NCBI GenBank assembly: GCA_964030475.1
Contig: CAXIPT010000005.1
Location: 4,483,960-4,547,959, forward strand
Source: Tethya wilhelma
Taxonomy: Eukaryota; Porifera; Demospongiae; Tethyida; Tethyidae
DNA length: 64,000 nt
Reading direction: 5' to 3'
This document shows positions 12,321 to 22,800 of this stretch, in pieces. The notes below the pieces were generated by a model. It searched no databases and had not been told where the DNA came from. It saw only the letters and a program-made list of their open reading frames with translations. Position 1 is the stretch's first letter. Each line of letters opens with the position of its first letter. A program made the position numbers and the translations under genes.

Positions 12321-13140
12321 TCGTTTCGGAGTCAATAAGAAAATGAATACTAAAGATCAGCAAACCATTGCTCTAAATTCTGTTGCAGGCGAGAGTTCCC
12401 AAGCGGTTTTATACCAGTTTCTAGCACATCAGCAATTTTGTGAGCAACAACAAGGGCTCCTCAGTGTCCTAAACCAGATCAAACTTTCCGATGGATGCAA
12501 AGTTTTGGATCTAGGATGTGGAACTGGGAACATCACATCAATGATAGCCAATAGGATTGGTTTAAAATGTCAAATTATTGGAATTGATCCTGATGGAGAA
12601 CGTATTCAAATAGCAAAGAAAAACAACAAGTTTTCCAACATAAGCTATGTTGTTGGCGATGACCAAAATATCCCAGGTGATGATGAAGATTATGATTTGA
12701 TTTTCACAAATTATGTTACACACTGGATTGCAGGTAAACAAGCAATGTTTCAAAATATAAGCAGAAAGCTGAGACCTGGTGGACAACTGGCACTTATTGC
12801 AATAACATCCACATCTCCTGTTGCACATGAGATGTCAAAGCTAATGGGCGAAAAAGGAAGAGCAGTAATTGAGGATAAGTTTCATTGGAGCCAATCAGAT
12901 GAGTATGACCAGCTTGCTGCTGCAAATGGTTTTGATCTGACTTTTAAAGAGGACAGTTTTGATACAACCCTATACCCAACTCCAGATGATGCTCTTACAG
13001 CTTGGACTGCTATCACTCATGGACTTTTCAATCCTGATCTAGCTGACCAAGAAGGTTTGAAAGGATTCAAAGCAGAGTACAGAGGGAAAATAATTGAATT
13101 GACAGTTCCTGTTGTACGATATATTCTCACAAAGAAGTGA
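12268..13140 (+). CDS. SAM-dependent class I methyltransferase
   Basis: A single-exon gene of 290 residues from the first ATG, or 265 if translation begins at the in-frame ATG at 12343. The Rossmann core is clear: motif I VLDLGCGTGNITSMI near residue 73, the acidic GIDPDGERI end of beta-2, VVGDDQNIP, motif II/III YDLIFTNYVTHWI and the post-motif LRPGGQLALI. This layout matches the UbiE/juvenile-hormone-acid-methyltransferase-like group of small-molecule methyltransferases; the substrate cannot be told. The N-terminal 25 residues lie in the right arm of an inverted repeat and may be a targeting leader or not translated. Absence of introns, unlike most long genes here, could reflect retroposition or ancient transfer from bacteria. 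Confidence 0.85.
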   Translation: MRIAPACQLSAAAKAQSCRFGVNKKMNTKDQQTIALNSVAGESSQAVLYQFLAHQQFCEQQQGLLSVLNQIKLSDGCKVLDLGCGTGNITSMIANRIGLKCQIIGIDPDGERIQIAKKNNKFSNISYVVGDDQNIPGDDEDYDLIFTNYVTHWIAGKQAMFQNISRKLRPGGQLALIAITSTSPVAHEMSKLMGEKGRAVIEDKFHWSQSDEYDQLAAANGFDLTFKEDSFDTTLYPTPDDALTAWTAITHGLFNPDLADQEGLKGFKAEYRGKIIELTVPVVRYILTKK

Positions 13141-14093
13141 ACAAACAAAAAACAAACATTGTATAAAAAAAACGTTACAGTGCTACATGACTGTACTGAC
13201 TGAGTGTACTGGTATGAGAACGTACTAGCCCCACCTTTTAAGCCCCGCCCATAGCGATTTCCAGGAACAACGCCGCTACGCAAACCAAAACAAAAACCCT
13301 TAGTCAGTAAGCAATCTGCAAGGGCAAACAAGCATGGTAAACATCGAAGTAATAATTGAGGATCACTTTTTGCAGTAGTACATGAAGTGTAGTAATTGTA
13401 ATTGTAATAATTATTGTAATAATAGCACTCCAAAATAGGAGCAATAGGAACAAACAAACAGTGTACATATAAGCATATAGTTATATATAAGATTAGTAAG
13501 TAATAGTGATTGTTATGAACAGAGGAGTTATTCGGTACACATAAAGTAGATCTCATCATCCAGGTGTCTATTAACTGATCGGTTGTGTTATTGAAGTTGC
13601 GCCGGCTGCGGTGCAAACCACGTACTATGCGCTTTCCTCGCCTTCTTTTACTGTATCTAATATCGAACGTCACCGGCTAGCCTCGCCTTCTTTTGTGTGA
13701 CCTTTTCAGTGTTTCCTGTACTGCTCAAACAGTGTCTTGTTGATTCATTGGGCAATAAATCAACTAGACTCTATTTTGACTCCAAGAAAAATGAATATTA
13801 AAGATGATCAGCAATACCTACACATGCCTTTCCAAAATTTTCCTACATTGCTCAGCTGTATAAGTTGTTTTGTACAAAATTTTTTCGGCTACTGATACGT
13901 TTATACTTTGCAACATGAAGGTCCACGATTTGCGTATGCGCATGCGCATTAGATGTGGCTAAGAGTTTGCTAGCCCCACCTACTTAGCTAGCCGTTTTAG
14001 CGTCTGTCATCCTTATGATTATACAGGGCCATGTCTTCCTCTGCGCAGCCACTGTGGTGATCAAAGTATTGCGCAATGCACACATGGTCCCAT
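13141..14093. other. Intergenic; short repeats only
   Basis: No coding frame is supportable. The stretch holds GC-rich short motifs (CCCCGCCC near 13245), a small tandem similarity around cctcgccttctttt near 13636 and 13681, and the palindromic gcgcatgcgc near 13936. Confidence 0.4.
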
Positions 14094-14101
14094 TATAAAT
14101 A
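14094..14101 (+). promoter_or_regulatory. TATA-like box of the first PPxY gene
   Basis: A tataaata motif about 90 bases upstream of the ATG at 14185, in a stretch with no other gene. Inferred from sequence alone. Confidence 0.35.
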
Positions 14102-14184
14102 AAGTCCTCAAAGCTCCAGAGATCCAAAAACGCAAGTCTGTGGCTATTGATCTGTATAGATATCTAGATTTGTTCCAGATAACA

Positions 14185-14472
14185 ATGACCTACTACACTT
14201 TTAACATTGGAGCAGTAATAGGAGGATCGATTTCTGCAGCAGTTACTATCATGTCTTGTGTGATGTTTGCGGTTATTTATGGTTGCTACTTGTGTAAGAT
14301 ACGAACGTATCATGGTTCTCCACAACAAAACCAAAGACAAATTGCACAACCTATAAAAGACATGGGTACAAACAACTTAAACAAGAACAGCAGTGAGTCA
14401 GCATTGCACACTGATCACTTTCCACCGCCTTACTCCAGCGAGTATCCAACTGTTACAAAGTCTTCAGTGTAG
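14185..14472 (+). CDS. Small single-pass membrane protein with PPxY tail (family member 1)
   Basis: Intronless, 95 residues from the first ATG; the open frame extends upstream only through a GTG. Residues about 8-33 form a hydrophobic segment with small residues and two Cys, followed by a basic stop (KIRTYHG). The cytoplasmic tail is Gln/Asn/Ser-rich and ends FPPPYSSEYPTVTKSSV. PPPY is a WW-domain ligand (PPxY) of the kind that recruits NEDD4-type ligases. The EYPTV that follows is shared with the paralogues at 24022-24702 and 15573-15877. Topology resembles the WBP1/VOPP1/Shisa-like class of small PPxY membrane proteins, but homology to these is only suggested. Confidence 0.65.
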   Translation: MTYYTFNIGAVIGGSISAAVTIMSCVMFAVIYGCYLCKIRTYHGSPQQNQRQIAQPIKDMGTNNLNKNSSESALHTDHFPPPYSSEYPTVTKSSV

Positions 14473-15572
14473 CTGCTTGGATAAACTCTGTTGAAACTTG
14501 GAACCAATTGTCATCCAGCTGAAAATATAGCAATATAATATCATTAATACTTGTTTAGCGTAAGTTGTGATTGATAGCCAGTGACTTTGTAAGAATTGAG
14601 TTTTGTTTAATGTATACTGCCGTTACTAATTTTTGCTATAAAATATACATTCAAATGATAAGTAAATATAGCTTGGAATCACCAGACTCTGACAATATCC
14701 CATGATGGATATCGATATGCATATTACAGGGAAGAAATGGAAATTAAATGGAAAATTCCCTCTCCAGATACCAATTAAGTTGTCAGTAGCTTCTAACACG
14801 GTCGACCGTATTATGTATATAGGCCTCCTTATAGTAACTGTTATAGCCTTGTTGTTCCCTATGATAAACTGTTTATTGTTGACTTAATTCATGGGTCTCT
14901 TCCTATGTAATTAAATAATCTAATAATCAATAATTATTATATATTTATCTATTAGCTAAAGTTAACTGTAAACAATCAATGTAAGCAGTATGATTGGATT
15001 GGTTCCATCAAGAGGTACTCGAGTTCTTGGTTCCATTTACAGTCTGAATTACATATGTATCTCTATTCCATGTCAACGTCAATTGTTGAACTGGAGGTAC
15101 GGGATACCTTATTATGTTACTGTTAGCACTCATACATTCAATGTATCATTGCCAGCAAAATAATTAAAGATATATTATTATAATTGTAATTGCAAACACA
15201 CCGGCCATGAAGAGGAACAGAGGTAGACACACAACATAATATTATAGACAAAGAACAGACTTTAAGTATCGATCACATATTCAATAGTGTTAATTTAGAA
15301 AATACACATACAATAAACCTCAGTGTCTAAGTGTCTATTAACTTCTTGATAATAATTGTAGAAAATAAAGTCTCAATAACTAGGCTCGTACTCTAAATAT
15401 CTATTATCAGTATGAATTATTGTCATGCAAATTAAGATACAATGTTCTACTGGAGTTTGCTGCTAGTTGGAGTTACTGTAATATCCAATGCATATTCACT
15501 GCTTGTGAAGTTGTGAGGGGACCAAACTCCCTCTCCATAATTATGCTGAGTTGTAGACTAGATCACACTTCA
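14473..15572. other. Intergenic, AT-rich
   Basis: No gene is supported. A 61-codon frame at 14702-14887 ends in a hydrophobic stretch (LIVTVIALLFPMINCLLL). It lacks the PPxY tail and any promoter, so it is left unannotated as a gene. Confidence 0.4.
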
Positions 15573-15877
15573 CTATAGGTCTTCACATCTAGCAGTTGGT
15601 GATGGTTGATGAGATTTTGCGAGTGTAACACTTGGATACTCTAGCTCATCGACATGGTTATAGGGTGGTGGAATATCAGTCATCAGTATGCAGTACTCGG
15701 TCAGACTCTCTGCTGCACTGTTGCCTGCAGGTTGTATATTTGTAACTTGTCTTGGCAGAATCTTCTGTTGATATTCCCGTATAAAGATCTCTACCCATCG
15801 TCGGCAAAATTTATAAAGGATACTTATGACAACAGAGTCTTACAGAGATGTATTAACCCAATAATATTGATCAGCAT
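15573..15877 (-). pseudogene. Frameshifted PPxY membrane protein (family member 2)
   Basis: On the minus strand a C-terminal frame reads from about 15833 to the stop at 15573. It contains IPPPYNHVDELEYPSV, matching the PPPY...EYPTV tail of the intact members at 14185 and 24022, preceded by a basic FCRRW stop-transfer and a Gln-rich linker. A start ATG at 15877 opens a hydrophobic stretch (LINIIGLIHLCKTLL) in a different frame that stops at once. Joining the two needs a net one-base change at about 15831-15840. I see no plausible intron, and the relatives are intronless. It is probably an inactivated copy, though a sequencing error or short unannotated intron would also fit. Confidence 0.6.
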
Positions 15878-15935
15878 GGCAGACAGTGCAACATTAGCTG
15901 GGGGAGTAGTTACTGCATTTGTTCTTTTAGTCATA

Positions 15936-16021
15936 ATCACAGAATAGTATTGCACCATAATGTACACTAACACATGGTGATAACAATAGCACAAGAATGT
16001 CCAACTCACCGGCTTCAATGT
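15936..16021 (-). repeat. Inverted copy of a kelch-gene exon/intron junction
   Basis: Read on the minus strand, these 86 bases match 6870-6961 of the kelch gene at all but a handful of positions, with a four-base and a one-base gap. The shared piece begins ACATTGAAGCCG, the last 12 bases of kelch coding exon 3, then the GTGAGTTGG donor and the first 80 bases of its intron. The copy sits about 60 bases upstream of the minus-strand PPxY pseudogene. Confidence 0.8.
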
Positions 16022-16059
16022 ACGGGTCGTCACGAGAGAAAAATTGTTCTCAAATGGCC

Positions 16060-16122
16060 AAACGTCCGCCTGGCGCCGGCCCCGGGCCCGCTGGAATTCC
16101 GGGGCGCGGCAATAGCGCATCG
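16060..16122. other. Isolated GC-rich block
   Basis: About 60 bases with G+C far above the surroundings (CGCCTGGCGCCGGCCCCGGG and onward, including an EcoRI-like GAATTC), immediately next to the duplicated kelch fragment. I do not recognise it as coding, tRNA or rRNA. Confidence 0.5.
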
Positions 16123-16330
16123 CATCAATGATAGCGCATGAGCATTGAGCAACAGATCTAATCTGAACAACAGCACTAGGACAACGGAATTACCCCCACG
16201 TTCGGAATTTCCCCGCATTTATACCTTACAGAATAATATTATATTAAACACACTGTCAGTACACATAAAACTCAGTCTGCACAAAAACTACAGTGGCCCA
16301 GAAGTGTCGGTTGCCTAAGCATCTGCACTG

Positions 16331-16338
16331 ATATATAA
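16331..16338 (+). promoter_or_regulatory. TATA-like box of PPxY-family gene 3
   Basis: An atatataa motif about 25 bases before the ATG at 16356. That is close enough that transcription would start at or near the start codon, so its role is uncertain. Confidence 0.3.
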
Positions 16339-16355
16339 TCGAAAAAAAATCAAGC

Positions 16356-16595
16356 ATGATTGGAGCAATAATAAATGCATCAATTTTTGTACTTAAGTTG
16401 GTTACAAAAGGAGTTCTTTGTTGCTGCATCTGCTTGTGCAATACGTGGCATGAACGGCGTCAACGTCAACTGCAAAATCAAACTCAAAATGTCCAACCTG
16501 AATGCAAGGATACAATCAAGGACAGTGAGTCAGGGCTGCATGGTCACCTTTCACCATCTCCCAACGAGAATCCAACTGTTATGAAGTCTTCTTAG
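16356..16595 (+). CDS. Small Cys-rich membrane protein related to the PPxY family (member 3)
   Basis: Intronless, 79 residues. An N-terminal hydrophobic segment (residues about 2-27) runs into a Cys cluster (CCCICLC), then a basic NTWHERRQRQ stop and a Gln/Asn-rich linker, ending ENPTVMKSS. The ending parallels the EYPTVTKSS of the protein at 14185, and the DSES sequence before it parallels that protein's SSES. The PPxY itself is replaced by a Ser/Pro-rich stretch (LSPSPNE). It may be a diverged paralogue that has lost WW binding, or a decaying copy. No other family is suggested. Confidence 0.5.
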   Translation: MIGAIINASIFVLKLVTKGVLCCCICLCNTWHERRQRQLQNQTQNVQPECKDTIKDSESGLHGHLSPSPNENPTVMKSS

Positions 16596-17619
16596 TCTTA
16601 ATAAAGTTCAGACTAAAAATTATAACATCCATGGTAAAATTAATTACTTCCTCTATAATAGAAAGAATATAATTATTATTAGTGTGAGCTTTACATTGTG
16701 ACTTTATAAAAAATTAATTGTTTGTAGATTGCATGATTGTTATATATTTCTTTTCAATTCATGATCAGTTGCAAAATTAATGATTATAGAATAGCTATAT
16801 ATTTTACACTTTGTAAAGTTTGTGCATTGTTTGATAATATTATTATTAACATTTTTTGCTATAGTAATATTAAGTAGTGATTGTATAAATAAATAATATG
16901 ATCATGAAGCCTGATAAAATTATTATTAGATTACATCTTGACATAAATAAATTATAACATCTATAAATTATTATCACTTAGAGGACGACATTACCCATTT
17001 GTGACAGAGAATGAAATGGACTTGATCTTGGTACTTAAAATTAATAATTTGGGAATACAATATAGGAAGAGGGTGTTCTTACAAAATAAAATAATGTATT
17101 TTCTATGGGGGAACACTTTTACCTCAAGCTGAAAATATTCAATTTTTCTGTTACTGTACATGTAAGTAAGAATGCATGGAACTTCGTGCATGTATTATCT
17201 CTATAGAATTCCCACAAATATCCAAGTGGTGAGGAACCATCCAATAAACTATAACTGATTTATTGAGCCATTCGCAGTTTCACAGTATAGAAGCATTTAT
17301 ACTTAGACATGCATGGCTTAGTCTTTGAGACAAGCATATAATTATATGACTGGGCATTATTTGGGTTTGTGAAATATAAAGTATTAGCTTTAACAATTAA
17401 TACCTTTTATTACCATTTTGGTACACTGTATTTTTCTGTATATTCAGCACTGAAAAGTATTAACTTTTAATTAACCAATAGTGGGTTCTAGCAGGAAGAA
17501 AAATAAAAAGCAAAATTGGCTCAAATGTTATAATAAGCAACTTGAAATATAGGTAGGTAAATAAGCAAATTATGTCAAGGTCTACAGACAGAATAGAGAG
17601 TTGAGAGGTTTAAGTATAG

Positions 17620-17718
17620 GTTACACCACGAGGTGCAGGTTTCTATGTTATTTACACACTGAAGGCCAGAGGCCCGAGGTTGTGTAAATCACATAGAAAC
17701 CGAACCGAGTGATGTAAC
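17620..17718. repeat. Foldback repeat
   Basis: Arms around 17637-17660 and 17680-17702 (ggtttctatgt...tttacaca) pair almost perfectly, and the outer bases (gttacaccac and gtgatgtaac) extend the stem. It looks like a short MITE or a stem-forming element. Confidence 0.6.
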
Positions 17719-17899
17719 TGACTTGTACCATGGACCAACCAAATCAGCTGTTCATAAAATGGAGGGAGTGGCCTACAATTGTATATAGCAGTATAATAAA
17801 TAGCTTCTAGGTAGAGGGGGTGCTGACAATCATATGCCTAGGGGGGAAATGCTATCTTATACTGTTGTTCTGATTGGACCAAACATAGCTGGAGGTGAA

Positions 17900-18026
17900 T
17901 ACCGTAAACATGGAAATATTGGCGGTACATTAAATTTGGTGGTTTGGCAATCAGCGCAAAAACCGCCTAATTAAATGTGTTTTTCGCTCTATTGCAATAC
18001 CCATTAATATTTCCACGTTTACGGTA
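17900..18026. mobile_element. 127-bp MITE with 21-bp terminal inverted repeats
   Basis: The ends taccgtaaacatggaaatat and its complement at 18006-18026 match with one mismatch. The terminal TA on each side fits a TA target duplication, as in Tc1/mariner-type elements. There is no coding capacity. Confidence 0.7.
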
Positions 18027-18944
18027 TGAGATTTATCAACCTCATTTTGAGCAATCTGATTGGTCAATTGACTACAACCATGGTACAAATTTATATAGAA
18101 TCTAATGTATAAGTATACTTTGACACAGTCAGTGTTTTGTGATTGTTGACTTAATAATATTTATAATATAATTACAATTATATATATAATCAATAAATTA
18201 AATTATTATGATAGTTGTTAACTCAAATCAACCATAATAATTTAATTAACTGCTAACAATAACATGATTATTAGAAAAACATCATGGGTATGTACATTAA
18301 TTACAGCTAAAATTCAATATCAACAATCAAACAGCAAACATGCAGGCATTCATGACTACTGTGTGCATGCCAATTATTGCCGGGAAACATGTAGACATTC
18401 TGTGTTTCTTATGTACTTAAAATTATTATTTAGAAGTCTCAGATCTATCTGGATGTATGCAAGCTGAGCTGGATAAAATCAAATGTTGGGAGACATTGGC
18501 ATGTACAGAAAGTTTGTAATACAGTTTGCTACATACAGTGTATAGTCTATCGAAATATAGACTCTTTTTCATATTATGCCTCATCTGTAGGGTCTATATA
18601 TAGCTCGTAAAGACTCTGAATCTAACGAGTACAGATGCAGAACAGATGCGAGATGCAGAAGCTCAAGCGATCGCCACGATCAACCATAGATAAAACCAAG
18701 ACTCTATGGTGGGTTCCAATAATTGCACAAAGTAGTGTTTGCTGTTCTAAAATGTTGACTTAATTTTTTGGTTATCAATTTAATATTAATATTGTTTGCA
18801 GTATAAACAAATTCTTGGGTCTACTAGGGTCTAGCATGGATATATATTATAGTTCCGTAAGCTATAATATCCAGACGACTGGAGGAAATAAGTAAGCAAA
18901 TTTACACAACTTCACTAAAGCTAACCACCACAAGAATTAAATAC

Positions 18945-19418
18945 ATGGAAAACTGTCTGATGGCCAGAAAGCCACCAAAGGGCCTATCCATATGGTGCCA
19001 ACCACATATTTACCATTCAAATACAGATGTTGAAACTGAATGGCACAAAATCCAAAAAGTAACCACAATGAAACTTATAGCACTTCTTGTAAGGCACTAT
19101 ACAAATGTAATCAAGCAACACAAACAAATAATCAACCAAATCCAGGATGAAATAAAAGAAATGCTGCCAATCAGCACAAATAGCCAAAACTTGATCACAG
19201 AATGGAACAAAATACACATGCAGGAATGCACTGAACAAAGTAAAACCACTCAGAGAAAAATTAGAACGAAACAGACTCAAGAAACTCAAACGTCTATAGA
19301 CCAAGAACAGCATAGACAATGGAAATACTTACTCTTATTGATAATTATTTTGTTCGTGAAAATGATAAAAAATTTATTAATAATTATTGATGACAAACTG
19401 TTAAAGAAGCAAGAATAG
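18945..19418 (+). CDS. Possible mobile-element ORF (157 residues)
   Basis: An uninterrupted frame that is Lys/Gln/Thr-rich and mostly helical. It begins near a PKGLSI(W) motif, continues with VETEWHKIQ and LLVRHYTNVIKQH, and ends in a hydrophobic stretch (LLLLIIILFVKMI). The pattern of a short PKGL start followed by coiled helices and tryptophan-containing repeats resembles small accessory ORFs of retroelements in invertebrate genomes, but that is an impression, not a match I can name. No introns, no promoter and no flanking terminal repeats are seen. It could equally be a chance frame in AT-rich DNA. Confidence 0.3.
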   Translation: MENCLMARKPPKGLSIWCQPHIYHSNTDVETEWHKIQKVTTMKLIALLVRHYTNVIKQHKQIINQIQDEIKEMLPISTNSQNLITEWNKIHMQECTEQSKTTQRKIRTKQTQETQTSIDQEQHRQWKYLLLLIIILFVKMIKNLLIIIDDKLLKKQE

Positions 19419-19862
19419 AAACAAATTAACACGAGCAGCTCCCTCCGATAACCAACTAACTACTAAAGCACTCACATTGGAAAAGCCATCTATACCGACA
19501 ATATGGAGGTTGATTATCGGCACAGGCGCATGTAGTTCCCACCCATCCTGACTGTATCACTAATAATACTTATCATTATGAATGTTGGACTTTCATATCA
19601 TTATGATAAATAATTGAACGTGTGAGTGCTACAATACATCTCCCTGAATGGATTAGTTTGCTATATTTGTCAATGATTGTTTACAGTTGATTTTACTACA
19701 GATTGGCAGAACCTCCATCAACTAAGTCAACAATAAACAGTCTACTCTACTATGCATGTACTTGGGTAATTATACTTTATTAAATTAAAATCAGCATCAT
19801 TATGTGGATGACATGTATACACGTACACAATGGGTACTCTCACTGACGTTCATTGTCCACTG
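19419..19862. other. Intergenic, 3' flank of CEP295
   Basis: About 440 AT-rich bases with no gene. They lie between the possible mobile ORF and the CEP295 stop codon. Confidence 0.4.
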
Positions 19863-22800
19863 CTATCTGAAAGGTGGCGTTTTAGATGGTTTATTGTCTG
19901 ATTTTGGTGAGACGGTCTTCTTGGAATTAGAATCTTGATTCTTTTGCTTAGACAAGACCTTGGAACGGATTCTCTAGAGGATAAATTGACCATAGATAAC
20001 ACATCCTCATGCATGCACATTGATTATGGTGAACATTTATTTGTGCAAGCTATAATAATTATACAGGAAAGTGAAAACTGAGAACAGATAATTTATGTAT
20101 TCTCCCTATGATTTTGGTAGTAATTTTGACAACAACCATAATGTAACGTTTACTTAACTCTATATCACTAAATATTGAAATAATATTATGATGGTCAAAA
20201 AGCTATATAGTGGTAGTAATTTTTTCAGACAGGTGGTTGGGTATAGATACCAATATGACCTTTGCAGGGAGAACACTACTAGTACATCTTAAATAATAAT
20301 ATTATTTACCTCTTGGTAACAGTTCAACAAATATTATGCTCATTGTCGGTGCATGTACAGTACCTGTTGGTATTGCTTTGCTCTCTCCCTGTTAGCAGTA
20401 TAATTCGTATATCTCTCTTCTTCCTCACGTCTGAGTTTCACCTCAGGAAGGCGGTTGTAAAACCTGGATCAAATAAGAGAATAGTCTCACATAGCCAGAC
20501 CCCTTTTGCTCCGCGAGATTAATAAGAGAACACAACAAGCTTCAATGTGAACACTACCGCCTGACCTGTCAACCTGCACCTAAAATAACAACCTACCTCA
20601 AGCTTCTTTCTCTCATCTCTTTTCTGTGTATCTTTTCCCTCTTTTGAGATGACAACACTGGTGGGTGATTTGAACCTACAAGTACAATGCAGAGTAAATG
20701 TTGATCAAACCATAAATAAACATGAAGTCAAGTCAGTCTTTTACAAGGGAAAGGAAACCAGTGCCAGCTAGCTACTCAGGTACACTCAAATACAGAATAT
20801 TTAATTATAGAATCAGAGAATGTTAGGTTGGGAAATATTGGGCAAAAAAGGCCAAGCATGTGACAAAGATCCACACAGAAATACTTGACGTACATACCAA
20901 TCATACATAAGAATGTAGATACCTTGTGGTTTCAGCTGTTGAAAGAGTGGGTTGCAGAATCTCACTGCTTTCTTCCCACCACCACCTACACCTGTTGAAG
21001 CTGACTCCACACTTTTCCTTTGGCTCCCAGGCAAGGATGATTCCTGCTCCTTAGAAACTTTTACTTTGGCTTTCACTGGTGGTGTACTCTGTCCCCTAGG
21101 CCTATGGACATGGAACGCTGGTGCAGTCTCAGTCTGTCTCTTCTCAGCAGCTGATTTGAGCTGTTGTAGTCTAGCTCGTGACCTTTGAACAAACTCTTCT
21201 TTCTTCTTGAGGAAAGCCTCTTGTAGACTAAGAGAGGTGTTGGTAGTAGCAATTACAGGAGTGGAGTCATTGTTGGGTGCCATAGTGGGGAGAGTAGATG
21301 GCAGGGCTTGAGTGTTGGGAAGCTCACTTTGGGGAGTTACTTCACGTAATGACTCTTCTTCGCTATCAGAGAGATTTTGATCTAAGTTTTGTTCATTAGG
21401 CGAGCCTAATGTATTCCTAATGACAGGAGACATTGGTGTGTGAGGGGAGAGAAGTAGCTGAGGAGATGAACTCCGACTGTGGGAGGGAGTGCTATGGCTC
21501 ATGGTACTATTGGAAGGTTGAGGAGATACTTGTGACTGTGCTGAAGCTTGCAGTTGTGGTCCTGGTGAGGGGGGATTGGTGCTGGCAGTGAGATCCAAAT
21601 CACTCGGTGTTAACAGTACATGTGCTGTACTGGTCGAAGGAGGCTGAGGCAGTGCTCTCATGTCAGGTGCAGATAGGTGAGATGGGAGCTCCAAGTATGA
21701 GAGAGAAGGCATGGTGGTGACGGAAGGAAGGTTAGCAAGGTCTTGAGATGTTTCCTCTTGAATGGTGGACAGTGATAGTGTCGTTTGAGGTGGTTGCATG
21801 CTCACATTGGGTGAGGTATACGATACAGACACAGGTGGCATAGTTTCTATATCCTGTACGTGCATATCAGTTAGACTAGTTGGCACTCTTGTAGGACTAG
21901 ACTGAAAATTTTCAGCCAAATGTTCAGAAATATGACTAAAATCAGCTGGGTGGGGCATGCCAGTTGCAGTTTCACCATAGTCTACTATGGACATAGGGTA
22001 GTGACTGGGTAGAGATGGACCTGGTTGAGCCTCTTCTTGGTGTTGGGTGTTCTCCTCAGTGCCAGGTGGAGGGTATGTGGTTGAGGACATGTCTAGTGTG
22101 GTGTGGTAGGGAGATATGCTGAGTGGGGCAGGAGAGGTGCTAGCTGGTGATGAGCCTTCACTGTTGTGTGGAGATGCAGGAGCAACGTGACCGGGTGAAG
22201 GTGGGTACTGAGGGCTCCTGTGAGGCAAGACAAGGCCTGGTGGAGAAACAGTTGAATCCCTGGAGAAAAATCAGAACAGCCATAATTATACTGTATGTTT
22301 GTACAATCTGTATAAAACCTGTATCCACATGTAGCTATTGTGTGTGTGTGGTGTAGCCTCATACCAAGGCCTACCCCGTGCGGTTTAATTTTTACCACAA
22401 GTTTAAGAATTAAACGTGGGGGTACAAGGCCTGGGAACGAGGCTATGCGTGGTGTATGTCTACACAGATGTGTACAGTGCATGGTAATGTGAAGACTACC
22501 TTGTTGACAGTGTGAATACAGAAATATCTTGTGCTTGAGACTCATCATTGATGTCCTGAGATGGCTCTGGTCCAGCTGATGGAGCGTGCACCTGTGAGAG
22601 AGGGCGAGGGGCCGAAGAGGAGGAAGACAAAGAAGAAGAAGAGGAGGAATGTACTCTCTGTGATGATAGCAAGTTGGATCGAGCTACTAGTCTCTTGTTC
22701 CACGCCTGGTGCTGAGAGCGAATCATGGAGACCAGCTTCTGCATACCATCACTTCCTCCTGTAGAATTATAGAACGAGTTCAATATACCAAGCATCAAAC

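Larger units (their letters stand above)
16596..18944. other. AT-rich intergenic with foldback elements
   Basis: No coding exons recognised. The stretch is dominated by long A/T runs and contains two inverted-repeat elements, annotated separately at 17620-17718 and 17900-18026. Confidence 0.5.

Noticed and set aside
14702..14887. 61-codon frame with a hydrophobic C terminus near the PPxY cluster
   Set aside because: It has no PPxY or EYPTV tail, no promoter and no relative in the window.
15876..15947. Plus-strand 23-codon frame beginning MADSATLAGG, reminiscent of the MADGN start of the 24022 gene
   Set aside because: It ends at once with no tail and overlaps the minus-strand PPxY start through a shared CATG. 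The similarity is short and may be chance.
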